DNA of 64,000 bases from CAYVFC01 sp964450715 (GTDB taxonomy: Bacteria > Myxococcota_A > Polyangia > Polyangiales > JAFGIB01), in NCBI GenBank assembly GCA_964450715.1, contig CAYVFC010000014.1:1-64000 (forward strand), in the 5' to 3' direction. Position 1 is the first letter of the stretch. The number at the start of each line of letters is the position of its first letter. Positions 40,957 through 49,618 of the stretch are shown piece by piece. The notes beneath the pieces were generated by a model. The model worked only from the letters and a program-made list of their open reading frames with translations, was not told where the DNA came from and searched no databases. A program made the position numbers and the translations under genes.

Positions 40957-43900
40957 CGTGCGCTGCGCCTCCATCGACGGACTTCCTGCTCTTCGACCAG
41001 CGAGGTACGGCGAACGAGTTCCTCCAGCTCGAAGATACCGCACTTGCCGAAGTAGTCGGCGTTGCCGATCACCACGAGCTGCTGGCGGGCCCGGGTGACC
41101 GCGACGTTCAGGCGGTTCGGGCTGTCCAGAAAGCCCACTCGCCTCGTGTTTCGCATCGAAAGCATCACGAGATCTGCCTCTCGCCCCTGGAAGCGATCGA
41201 CCGTTCCACACACGATTTCGACGGGCACATTGGGCACCCGGAAGCGGGTCTTGCGGTCGTCCTGCGTCAGTTCGCGGAGCATATCGGATATGGCGCGCTC
41301 CTGCTTCACGTAGAAGCAGACGCAGGCCACTTCCCACACGCGTGGCATGTCTCGTTTCGGGGCTCCCTTGCGTTTCGCCCAGGCGATGAAGTCGCGCAGC
41401 ACGGTCGCCATCGCTTTCACCTCATCCGGGTTAACACTGCTCTGCTCGCGCCCCGTAATGTGCGCCCACGTACGACGCGCCGGAAACTTCCCGAAGTCCC
41501 AGTCGAGCTTACTGTCGCGGACCTGTATGGTATTGGCCTCTTTAAGCGCCCCGCTTCTGTAGATGATCTCCCTCGAGAAGGACGCAATCTCCGGGTGCAT
41601 CCGGTGTTGGTAGATCAGCCTCTCGAACCGGGCGGCGAAGTCGTCGGGGCGGGTTGCTCGCAGGCCGGCCGTGAGAGCGCTCTTTCGATTCGCCCGGTCT
41701 TCGCCGATGCCCTCCTGCAAGACCTCGAGGATGCTCGGCAGGCCGATGTCCTCGATCTCGGCGATGGTCCCCTCTACGCTCACAGCCGTCGGTTGGAGTA
41801 TTTCGAGTTCCTCCCGAAGGCGCGTCCGTTCTTGCTTGTTCCGGCTTCGACGCAGTTCGTGATGACGAGTTAGCCGCCAAGCGATCTCCTGGGCTAGGTC
41901 GTTCCGGCGCAAGAATTCAGCCTCGCACGCCTGACTGCCTGCCATCGTCCTTACCTCCTCGCGCCGGTCTTTGTACGACCGCGGGAGTAAGCCGGCCCGA
42001 GCAAGCCACCACGCCTGCCGCATGAGCAGTGCGGCGCCTTCGCGCAGGGCGGCCCCGTTCCCGTCGGTCGGGTCCTTGGCTAACAACAGGTTCGACGGAA
42101 CCAGATCGGCGACCTCGGGCAGAAGGTCGTCTCCGACAAGCACCCAGTCCGCGGCAGCAAGTTGAAGCGCTTCAGGTTCGCCCGCGCGGAGTTGGACGAC
42201 CGTCACCACGCTCACCTGTCCGTTCGAGGTCGCCCCCTTTGCCGCTACCCGCACAACGGAAAGGTCGGGTTGCGGGTCGGCCTCCAACTCGCGGGCGATC
42301 CACTCGAGCACGCCGGGTCGTTCGACCAGAAGCCACCGCATCCCCGGCTGGCGGAGCCGCCCGCGCAGCAGGCGAAACAACAGCAGGCAGGCGCGCTGGT
42401 GGTCGGCGGGGAACAAGGGCCGGTCATTCTCGTCCACGAGGTCGCGCAGGTTCGCCACGATGTCCGACCGGTCCGCAAACGGCGGAAGCTGCCGAACGTC
42501 TCCTACGATGATCCATCGCTTTGCCATCAGCGCGGGGACCATGAATTCCTGGATGAGCGTCTTACTCGCCTCGTCCACGATAAGGACGTCCCAATGCGGC
42601 ATTGTGCTTATCGGCCGCTCCGAGATGTGTAGGTCCTTGTCCCGCCCCAGGAACAGCGGATGATTGACGATCCCCATGGTGGTACCGCAAGTAAGGTTCG
42701 CGGCCATGATGACCGTGCGTTCGGCCATCTCTTCCAGCTCGCGGTCGCCGTACTTCTGTAACGCGGGCTTGCCGCGCAGGTCGGACACCAACGCTTCGAC
42801 TCGCACGTCGATCTGGGTGGCCTGCACCTTGTCGTCCACTCTGTCCGGATTGCCGATCCGCACCGCGTCTACGGGCGAGCCCGAATCGAGCAGGCGCTCG
42901 AGTACGTTATCAATCGCCACGTGAGTGGAGGCGCAGAGCAGCACCCGCTTCCCCTTCTCAACGAGCTGCTGGATTATCTCGCAAATGGCCGTGGTCTTGC
43001 CTGACCCCGGAGGGCCTTCTAGAAAGGCGAAGTCTTCCGTTCCAAGCGCCTTGCTCACGAAGGCGCGCTGCTCTTCGGTGCCGTTGCGGGAAGGATCTGT
43101 CAGCGAGCGCCAGCCTTCTTCGCCGATTGGGACGGGGTGTACTCTCGGCCAGCGCGCGTGGTCTGGATCCTCGCAAAGGCGCAGCAAGCCTTTATGGTGC
43201 GGCAACGGTGCCTCCGCGAGTTGGCGCAGCGCTCGCTTCTGGAGGAACAGGTTGCGCGAGTTCACCGGCAGGTAGAGCGTGCTGCCCTCTGGGGGGTATC
43301 GGTCGAGGAGGACCTGGTAGCGGTCCTGATCGACCTTCTTGACCTTGAACTTCGTATCGCGGTGGTGGCGTGGCTGGGTCCACACTTCCCTTACGTCGCC
43401 CTCGCAGAACGCGGCGCGAGGGTCGATGAACTCTTCGGCATCGGTCGATTCGGGAGAGAGTAGTTGAACCCAATTGCCCGTACGCCGCGTCCGCCCAGAT
43501 GTAGACCAGCGGTAGCGGACGCCGTTGTCGCCCCGGAGCAATCCGTCGGCGGGCGGCTCCTCGACGCGGAGCATTCCCACGCTGAACTCGAACGAGCGCC
43601 CCTTACTATCCACGACCCGGCTGAGTCCCTCCGATACTGGCAGCGCTTCGGCCTCCACCTCCTCGCCGTCTACTACGAGGTCGTAGTCGCCGTGCTCTCC
43701 CTCTACGAGAAGCGTCCAGTAGATGTCGTCTTCGGCTCGCGGCAAGACCGCAAACTTTTTCGGCCGACCCTGTAGGTCGGTTACGACCTGCGGCGGAGAA
43801 TCGACGTTTTCCTGTTGTACGGAGCAGTCCAGGCCGCACCACACCAGCCGGTCGGTCGGGAAAAGCGGGACGTCCGTCCGAACCCGCAACCCCGTTGCCG

Positions 43901-44237
43901 TGTGCACGGCATCCTCAATGCGTACGGGCACACCTCGATTGACCACGAAACCGTGCTGCGAGAAGTCCGGAGCTTTGTCGGCGGGCCATTCGGTCAGTAT
44001 TGCGCCAGGCTGGCGACGGCGTACGCGTAGCAGGCTATCGACAGGCTTGAGGTGGATCGTGAGCAGGTTACGCACTCTCTCCCACGGAAGCTGGTACCGA
44101 AACTGTCGTTGTTTAGCGGTATGGATCGCCTGGCCGAGGAACCGGTTGAACGGTCGAAGCGTTTTCGACGCCTGGTCCATCACGGCTAGTGTCACCTTCG
44201 GATTACGAACCGTGGCATGGAAGAACAGGACCTTCAT
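40953..44237 (-). CDS. SF1 helicase of defence-like operon (Upf1/Dna2-like)
   Basis: A 1094-residue superfamily 1 helicase. Walker A FLEGPPGSGKTTAI lies at about 405, motif II LIVDEASKT at about 553, LIYQHRMHPEIASF at about 875 and the motif VI block NRLNVAVTRARQQLVVIG at about 1045. This is the AAA_11/AAA_12 (Upf1/Dna2/SenX) group. The 400 residues before the motor form a beta-rich region probably used to bind substrate or partners. The ATG at 44237 overlaps the AAA stop; the frame to 44369 lies in the upstream gene. Helicases of this group are common in phage-defence operons. Confidence 0.9.
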   Translation of the reverse strand: MKVLFFHATVRNPKVTLAVMDQASKTLRPFNRFLGQAIHTAKQRQFRYQLPWERVRNLLTIHLKPVDSLLRVRRRQPGAILTEWPADKAPDFSQHGFVVNRGVPVRIEDAVHTATGLRVRTDVPLFPTDRLVWCGLDCSVQQENVDSPPQVVTDLQGRPKKFAVLPRAEDDIYWTLLVEGEHGDYDLVVDGEEVEAEALPVSEGLSRVVDSKGRSFEFSVGMLRVEEPPADGLLRGDNGVRYRWSTSGRTRRTGNWVQLLSPESTDAEEFIDPRAAFCEGDVREVWTQPRHHRDTKFKVKKVDQDRYQVLLDRYPPEGSTLYLPVNSRNLFLQKRALRQLAEAPLPHHKGLLRLCEDPDHARWPRVHPVPIGEEGWRSLTDPSRNGTEEQRAFVSKALGTEDFAFLEGPPGSGKTTAICEIIQQLVEKGKRVLLCASTHVAIDNVLERLLDSGSPVDAVRIGNPDRVDDKVQATQIDVRVEALVSDLRGKPALQKYGDRELEEMAERTVIMAANLTCGTTMGIVNHPLFLGRDKDLHISERPISTMPHWDVLIVDEASKTLIQEFMVPALMAKRWIIVGDVRQLPPFADRSDIVANLRDLVDENDRPLFPADHQRACLLLFRLLRGRLRQPGMRWLLVERPGVLEWIARELEADPQPDLSVVRVAAKGATSNGQVSVVTVVQLRAGEPEALQLAAADWVLVGDDLLPEVADLVPSNLLLAKDPTDGNGAALREGAALLMRQAWWLARAGLLPRSYKDRREEVRTMAGSQACEAEFLRRNDLAQEIAWRLTRHHELRRSRNKQERTRLREELEILQPTAVSVEGTIAEIEDIGLPSILEVLQEGIGEDRANRKSALTAGLRATRPDDFAARFERLIYQHRMHPEIASFSREIIYRSGALKEANTIQVRDSKLDWDFGKFPARRTWAHITGREQSSVNPDEVKAMATVLRDFIAWAKRKGAPKRDMPRVWEVACVCFYVKQERAISDMLRELTQDDRKTRFRVPNVPVEIVCGTVDRFQGREADLVMLSMRNTRRVGFLDSPNRLNVAVTRARQQLVVIGNADYFGKCGIFELEELVRRTSLVEEQEVRRWRRSAR

Positions 44238-45817
44238 GATCGGGTCCCCGGAATGAACGGATTGCGGGTGGCTTCCTGGCGCAGGCGAGGAGGTGCGGCC
44301 TCGGGATTTTCCGGCGGCAATGCCTCCGGCGTTTCGCCGCTCGCGAGACGCGCCCGCACCTTCGCCCACTGCTGCAAGTTCTCTATATGGCCGCGCATAG
44401 TACGCGAAAGGGGGTATGTCTTGCCCACCGCCCGGGCGATGTGCTCGGTCGCCAACTCGCGCCCTTCGGCGAAGGCATCGTAGAGCCCTTCGCGCACCGC
44501 CTCCTCGAGCTCCGCGCCCGAGAATCCCGCTGCCTTCTCCGCGAGGTCGGCGAGGTCGTAGTCCTCAGGGTCGCGCCGCCGCTTGCGGAGGTGGATGGCC
44601 AGGATCTTCTCGCGCACGGCGCGCGTCGGAAGGTCCACGAAGAATATCTCGTCGAAGCGACCTTTCCGCAGCAGCTCTGGGGGAAGCATGTCGATGCGGT
44701 TGGCGGTGGCGACGACGAACACCGGGTCCCTCTTCTCCTGCATCCACGTCAGCAGCGTACCGACCACGCGCGCGGTCGTACCGCCGTCGGTCTGGTCCGA
44801 GCTGCCCATGCCGGCGATCCCCTTCTCGATCTCGTCTATCCACAGTACGCACGGAGCGAGGGCCTGGGCGACCTGAAGAGCGGTCCTGACGTTGCCCTCG
44901 GACTGGCCGACGATGCCGCCGAAGACTTTTCCCATGTCGAACCGCAGCAACGGAAACTGCCAGGTCGCCGCGACCGCTTTCGCGACCAGGCTCTTTCCGC
45001 ACCCCTGTATTCCCAGCAGCAGCACGCCCTTCGGCGCCTCCAGTCCGAAGTCCCTTGCCCCTGCCCCGAACGCTCGCCCGCGCCGGTCCAGCCACTCCTT
45101 GAGCTGGCCGAGCCCGCCCACGTCCGCCATCCTAACGTCGGTGGCGTAGTACTCGAGCACATCGCTTTGCTTGATAATGCGCTCCTTCTCCCGGGCGACC
45201 AGCGCCACGGCCCCATGGTCCAGACGCCCCGCCTCGGCGGCAGCCTTCCCGAAGGCCAGCCGGGCCTCCATCACCGTCAACCCGCGCGCCGCGTCCAGTA
45301 GCTCTTCGTCAGAGGATGCGCGAACGCCGAGCGCCGCGGCGGCGTCCTCGAGTACGACGCGTAGGTCTTCGACGCGAGGAAGCTCGATCTCGATGGTGGG
45401 AACCTCCTTCCGGAGATCGACGGGCAACCCCGGAAGCGGCGTGGAGAGCACCACCAGCTTGCGCGGCGAGGTCGGGACCCGCGCCAGCTCGCGGACCCAC
45501 CGCAGGATCCGGGGGTGCTCCTCGCGCAGGAACGGCTGGAAGTCTTCCAGCAACCATACGCCGGCTTCATCCGACCCGTGGATCTTCTTGAGGATTTCTT
45601 CCGCATCGGGGGGTTCGTCGTCTTCGACTCTCGTTTCGCCCGTCTCCGAGCAGCGGAGCAGTCCAGTGGAATAACTCCATACATGTAGGGGCAGGCCACA
45701 CTCCTTGGACAGGCCTATTACAAGACCGCGGACGCGTTCCCATTCATAAGAGGCGATGTGCAACACCGTCGCTCGGGCTCGGGCCAGATGCAGGAGATGT
45801 TCGTAACTCGTGGTCAT
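44234..45817 (-). CDS. Ycf46-like AAA+ ATPase
   Basis: A 527-residue AAA+ protein. The N-terminal 210 residues follow the Ycf46 pattern (VWLLEDFQPFL, then a degenerate ATPase-like fold). The motor domain has VGGLGQLKEWLDRRGRAF, Walker A LLGIQGCGKSLVAKA, KVFGGIVGQSEGNVRTAL, Walker B CVLWIDEIEKG, sensor FVVATANR and arginine region LRKGRFDEIFFVDLP. It is strongly similar to chloroplast/cyanobacterial Ycf46 and FtsH-type motors but has no protease domain. It is coupled by ATGA to the HTH gene before it and to the helicase after it. Confidence 0.93.
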   Translation of the reverse strand: MTTSYEHLLHLARARATVLHIASYEWERVRGLVIGLSKECGLPLHVWSYSTGLLRCSETGETRVEDDEPPDAEEILKKIHGSDEAGVWLLEDFQPFLREEHPRILRWVRELARVPTSPRKLVVLSTPLPGLPVDLRKEVPTIEIELPRVEDLRVVLEDAAAALGVRASSDEELLDAARGLTVMEARLAFGKAAAEAGRLDHGAVALVAREKERIIKQSDVLEYYATDVRMADVGGLGQLKEWLDRRGRAFGAGARDFGLEAPKGVLLLGIQGCGKSLVAKAVAATWQFPLLRFDMGKVFGGIVGQSEGNVRTALQVAQALAPCVLWIDEIEKGIAGMGSSDQTDGGTTARVVGTLLTWMQEKRDPVFVVATANRIDMLPPELLRKGRFDEIFFVDLPTRAVREKILAIHLRKRRRDPEDYDLADLAEKAAGFSGAELEEAVREGLYDAFAEGRELATEHIARAVGKTYPLSRTMRGHIENLQQWAKVRARLASGETPEALPPENPEAAPPRLRQEATRNPFIPGTRS

Positions 45818-46065
45818 TTACGCCGCCCTCCCCTTCCCGACTTCGGCGATTTCCGCGACTTGCCCCCCGAGCCAGCCGGTCTTTCGAGCGTCTCCGCCAC
45901 CCGCCCCTGAATCCACGCGTCGATGTCCGTACGCCGGAACCTCCACTGGCCGCCCACCTTGAACCCGGGTAACTGCCCAGCCTGGGCCATGGTGTAGGTC
46001 GTCTTCCCCCCGACCTTCAGCAGCGCCGCGACTTCGTGAACAGTCAGAATTTCGTCTTCGGCCAT
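45814..46065 (-). CDS. Excisionase/MerR-like HTH protein
   Basis: An 83-residue HTH_17 (excisionase-type) DNA-binding protein: EILTVHEVAALLKVG, FKVGGQWRFRRTDIDAWIQ, then a Lys/Arg/Gly tail. It is the first gene of the leftward operon, and its stop overlaps the Ycf46-like start by ATGA. It probably regulates the operon. No integrase is near, so a true excisionase function is unlikely. Confidence 0.87.
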   Translation of the reverse strand: MAEDEILTVHEVAALLKVGGKTTYTMAQAGQLPGFKVGGQWRFRRTDIDAWIQGRVAETLERPAGSGGKSRKSPKSGRGGRRK

Positions 46066-46382
46066 ATTACAGGCCTCTGACGACGTATTTGCTAAAATAT
46101 TCTAAATTCCACCAAAGGGCACCAACCGGCTCCGGGGTGGGCTTTTACTCGCCTCCCGGGGCCTCCGCCGACAGCACTACATCTTTACTGCCGGTAGACG
46201 AAGCATGCGTGTCTTCCCGAGTCGGACCCAACGCAGACGAGATAACGGCCGCGTATTCTGCTCTCGTCCCCGGATTTGCGGACCCCATGCTCCTTTCGTC
46301 GACGGGAACGATCCGCGAGCGCGGAAGGGAAATGCTTCGCACAACTATCGATCAACTATCTGGTCACACGACGTACAACCGA
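46066..46382. promoter_or_regulatory. Intergenic region, probable operon promoter
   Basis: A 317-base gap between the HerA stop and the HTH start. Next to the HTH gene (46085-46115) there is an isolated AT-rich block around CTAAAATATTCTAAATT, partly palindromic, in otherwise GC-rich sequence; read leftward it could hold a -10 (TAGAAT or TAAAAT-like) for the operon. The remainder shows no gene or RNA I can support. Confidence 0.4.
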
Positions 46383-48125
46383 TCACGTCGACGCCGCGGC
46401 CCAGCGTCCAAAGTCGGGGTCGGACGATCGAGGCACTGGCTTCGCTTCGGGTGCTTCAATCCGAACGGGTAACGCGACGCTCGTACCGAAGACGAGAGCC
46501 TGTTGTCGCGGCAATCCCGCGATCCTCGCTAGCTCTTGTCGGTCTACCCATTCTCCCGCCGACGATACCGCCCGGAGGTCGTTTTCCGCCGTCAAACGAA
46601 AGACGACCCATGTTCCGCATTGGGCCAAGACCGTGGGCGAAACTTCTGCCGGGCGTTGCGTACTAACCCAGAGCCCGAGACCGAACTTCCGCCCTTCCTT
46701 TGCAAGACGTTCGTAAGCGAGAGCCTGACGACCACTATCCTCCTGCTCGGAGAATTGGCGCAGATAGTGGTGAGCTTCCTCCAATACGAGTAACGTCGGG
46801 TAACTACCTGCCTGCCCGCGGCGGAACAGCTCAAACGCGAAGAGCTCTAGGAGCGATCCGAGGACCAAAGGCATGAGATCATGCGCTACGTGGCGTAGAT
46901 CGACGATGTGGAGCTTCCACGTGGTGTTCGCACCACCGAAGACCTTCTCGACCAGATCAGCTCCTTCGGCCTGCCAATCGAGTACCGTGCCAATAGCCGG
47001 ACCGCCTGCGACCTCAACGACGCTGGCAAACAACGGATCCTCCACGCACCTCCGAATCCGGGTTACAAGTGCCGCCACATTCGAATACAGGAAGCTGTCT
47101 CGCTCCCATGGACCCCGGGTGCTCTTCTTCAACGCGTGGCTCTCAGCGACCAGACATCCAAGCGCGCCCATATGGGGCCAGTGCGTTGCTGCATGTGCTC
47201 CACCGTTCCGCAATACGTCGATCGCTTTCCAAGAGCATGTGGCGTCACCCGGCCGGCAATCGTCGAAGAGATCAGGGCTGTTGCTTTGCACAAGCCCCGC
47301 TGCCCGATCGTTCGGAAACCACTTCACGAAATGCAGATTCTCGAGTGCGAACGCGAGCGCGGGACGCTGGGTTTTCTCGCTCGGGAGAAGGAGACGAGAT
47401 AGTCCGTGTCGGCCCAGTGCGTAGTAGGGGATTTTGAACCCTTGAGCACCACCGCCGATCGTCGTGTAGACGCACTCGTTGGGTTGGGCGGCGTACGATT
47501 TAAGAGCGTCTCCGTACTCGCCATTGATATCGAACACAACAATACGCGGGCTCGGCGTCTGCAAAATCTGCTGCAGGATCGCCGCGGTGAAACAGCTCTT
47601 GCCCTGTCCCGTTGCACCAAGCACTGCGACGTGTCGTCCTAGGAGGTTGGACAGTCCCACAGTTAGCGAGCCACCTCCGCGAGTCTCGGATCCCAAGCTG
47701 ACAGTGGGCCCCGACGACGGCGCCGTACGCAGTACACACGCGAGTTCCTGTTGCGAGAGAGGATATGCCTCGGCGCCCAGGGTAGGAGAGACCAGGGAAT
47801 CCGGCGTGAAGCGAAGCTCGTCCTTTCGTCTCGCAATGGTGCCTGCCACAACCGCTACGAGGTTGCGCAGGGGATCTCGACGAATCGACGTCGTTCCAAC
47901 TCCAGCCGCGTGCGCTTCCCTCGGTTCCGCGAAGGAAAGCGAACGTACGCGCATAACCAGTAGCCGCGTTCCTCCGTCAACGGCGAATAGCCCACTGATT
48001 TCGGTTACGGGCGATACGCCATCGCGATGGGACGCGTAGTGACCTCGATGCGCATCTTTGAGATTGAGGGTCACCATCGCCCCCTCGATCGAAACGACGT
48101 AGCCGAAAGGCTCTCTTCCGTTCAC
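46383..48125 (-). CDS. HerA-like DNA translocase/helicase
   Basis: A 580-residue HerA/FtsK-superfamily ATPase. The N-terminal HAS-barrel (about 1-60, FGYVVSIEGAMVTLNL) precedes Walker A VLGATGQGKSCF at about 168-179. LLVLEEAHHYLRQF is Walker B, and RKFGLGLWVSTQRPAEVSP plus CGTWVVFRLTAENDL are the HerA sensor and Arg regions. It starts at GTG 48125, overlapping the SIR2 stop (GTGA). SIR2-HerA pairs form a known anti-phage complex that combines NAD degradation with DNA translocation or cleavage. Confidence 0.93.
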   Translation of the reverse strand: MNGREPFGYVVSIEGAMVTLNLKDAHRGHYASHRDGVSPVTEISGLFAVDGGTRLLVMRVRSLSFAEPREAHAAGVGTTSIRRDPLRNLVAVVAGTIARRKDELRFTPDSLVSPTLGAEAYPLSQQELACVLRTAPSSGPTVSLGSETRGGGSLTVGLSNLLGRHVAVLGATGQGKSCFTAAILQQILQTPSPRIVVFDINGEYGDALKSYAAQPNECVYTTIGGGAQGFKIPYYALGRHGLSRLLLPSEKTQRPALAFALENLHFVKWFPNDRAAGLVQSNSPDLFDDCRPGDATCSWKAIDVLRNGGAHAATHWPHMGALGCLVAESHALKKSTRGPWERDSFLYSNVAALVTRIRRCVEDPLFASVVEVAGGPAIGTVLDWQAEGADLVEKVFGGANTTWKLHIVDLRHVAHDLMPLVLGSLLELFAFELFRRGQAGSYPTLLVLEEAHHYLRQFSEQEDSGRQALAYERLAKEGRKFGLGLWVSTQRPAEVSPTVLAQCGTWVVFRLTAENDLRAVSSAGEWVDRQELARIAGLPRQQALVFGTSVALPVRIEAPEAKPVPRSSDPDFGRWAAAST

Positions 48126-49435
48126 GGCCCGACTCCCGTTCCCGCGGTACCGACGTCCGCTCGATGCTGCTTGATCATCTCGCGGATTTTCGCGGCCTGT
48201 TCATCGTAGATCGCCGGGTCCGGAAGATGATCTACGAAGTCCTTGAAAAACGCGGCAGAACCTCCACCGATAATCGTGACCTGAGGAGAACAGAGATTCG
48301 AGATGCGCTGCACCCAGGGAAGACACGCAGTTACATCGAGGTTATCGCCCGCGCACTTCGCCTCCGGTAAGTAGATCACCAGTTGCAGAGTCGGGTTCTG
48401 CAAAGCCGTGGCGATGATGCGGTTGATGTGTTCGTCCGAGAAAGAGTACCCGCTCGTAATCAGACAGGTCTGCGGCCGCGCGAGAACGTCTGTAAACCGG
48501 CGGAGTAGCTCCCCGAGTACGAAGCCAACGGTTTGCATGTACTTCGCGGCCGACGGAAACACCATCGGCCCAGGGAAGTCATCATTCGAGTTTCCCGAAA
48601 GAAAGCTCTCAATAGAACTCCATAGGTGTACTGTGGGGAACTCGAGGTAGGAGGCTCCATCCGTCGACGCAAGCCACGTCAGCGACCCGTGAAGTTTCGC
48701 CAGGTAAATGTTGTATGTTCCGAAGCGCGCTTCCCCTCGGGCCAGCGTATTCCTATAGCCGAGATCGAAGTTGTGGGGCGCGAATGCCCGATGGTGCAGC
48801 CCGTCGAATCCGTTAGAGACCTTGAGTCCGATACTCTCTCCAGCCCATTCGACTGCTAGGTCGTAGTTAGTGGTAAACACCCAGGGAGAGGGTTGCCCTG
48901 GCTGCCGAGCTGCCGTGAGCTTGTGGAGCAGCTTCCGATGAGACCCAAGCTCTGCAACGCTGTGGTCGACAGCCGAGGGATTCTTCCACCACTCTTCCTT
49001 CAAGAGGGCGGCGCGGATCACCGCTCTTTGAAGGTCCGAACGCGCCTTATCAAGATTCTTAACCCTTCGGGTCCGTTTTTGCCGATTCCATTCAGACCGC
49101 GCGATCTCGATCGCGTCAGCGAGATCTTCCACGTTTGGTGGACTAGCCGCAACGTCCACGAAACCTTCATCAACCATCCATTTGTGGCTCACTGGATAGG
49201 TGGCCACAAAATAGTTCCATAAATCGGCAATAGTCATGCCCCCGAGTGGTCCCATAGATGCACCAGCGCCGAGTAAGACCCCGACGTTCTCGAGACGTAC
49301 CAAAGCAGCGAGATGGGCCTGCAAATCCTCTACCGACATCCACTGGGAACCACGGCGCGCGCAGAGTATTGCTGTAGAGGTTGACGGCGTAGCGGCGGGA
49401 CTCGCGGAAGGCGCACTCGCAGGCGGCGAGGTCAT
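48122..49435 (-). CDS. SIR2-like NADase effector
   Basis: A 437-residue SIR2-fold protein. VGVLLGAGASMGP (51-63) binds NAD, FTTNYD (187-192) carries the catalytic Asn, and LAKLHGSLTW (245-254) the catalytic His. SGYSFSDEHIN near residue 340 is the usual closing motif of defence SIR2 proteins. The ATG at 49435 has GGGAG upstream; the first 32 residues are Ser/Ala/Pro-rich and a start at MSVEDLQ (49339) is possible. Gene order SIR2 then HerA with overlap is that of the Nezha-type system. In the family, phage infection triggers NAD depletion. The 183 bases upstream probably hold the promoter. Confidence 0.92.
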   Translation of the reverse strand: MTSPPASAPSASPAATPSTSTAILCARRGSQWMSVEDLQAHLAALVRLENVGVLLGAGASMGPLGGMTIADLWNYFVATYPVSHKWMVDEGFVDVAASPPNVEDLADAIEIARSEWNRQKRTRRVKNLDKARSDLQRAVIRAALLKEEWWKNPSAVDHSVAELGSHRKLLHKLTAARQPGQPSPWVFTTNYDLAVEWAGESIGLKVSNGFDGLHHRAFAPHNFDLGYRNTLARGEARFGTYNIYLAKLHGSLTWLASTDGASYLEFPTVHLWSSIESFLSGNSNDDFPGPMVFPSAAKYMQTVGFVLGELLRRFTDVLARPQTCLITSGYSFSDEHINRIIATALQNPTLQLVIYLPEAKCAGDNLDVTACLPWVQRISNLCSPQVTIIGGGSAAFFKDFVDHLPDPAIYDEQAAKIREMIKQHRADVGTAGTGVGP

Positions 49436-49618
49436 TTCGAGATTCTCCCACGCTTTCTACGACTACATCCATGTACAAAACGCGCGCTTCGTGAATGCGA
49501 TTCGGCCATTACTAACCCCCCTTTCATTACGCGCCGCGGTCTTCCCGTGTCGCCTGTCATACCCGGTGCGTATAACGCCGTTGTCCCGAATTACGATGCC
49601 AATCCCACCGCCTACATA

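Noticed and set aside
40848..41873. A 341-codon plus-strand frame over the helicase gene
   Set aside because: Shadow of a GC-rich gene with clear helicase motifs on the other strand.
36010..46065. Assignment as DISARM
   Set aside because: A helicase and unknown proteins are present, but there is no DNA methyltransferase, DrmB/DUF1998 or phospholipase-D gene that I can recognise in the operon.
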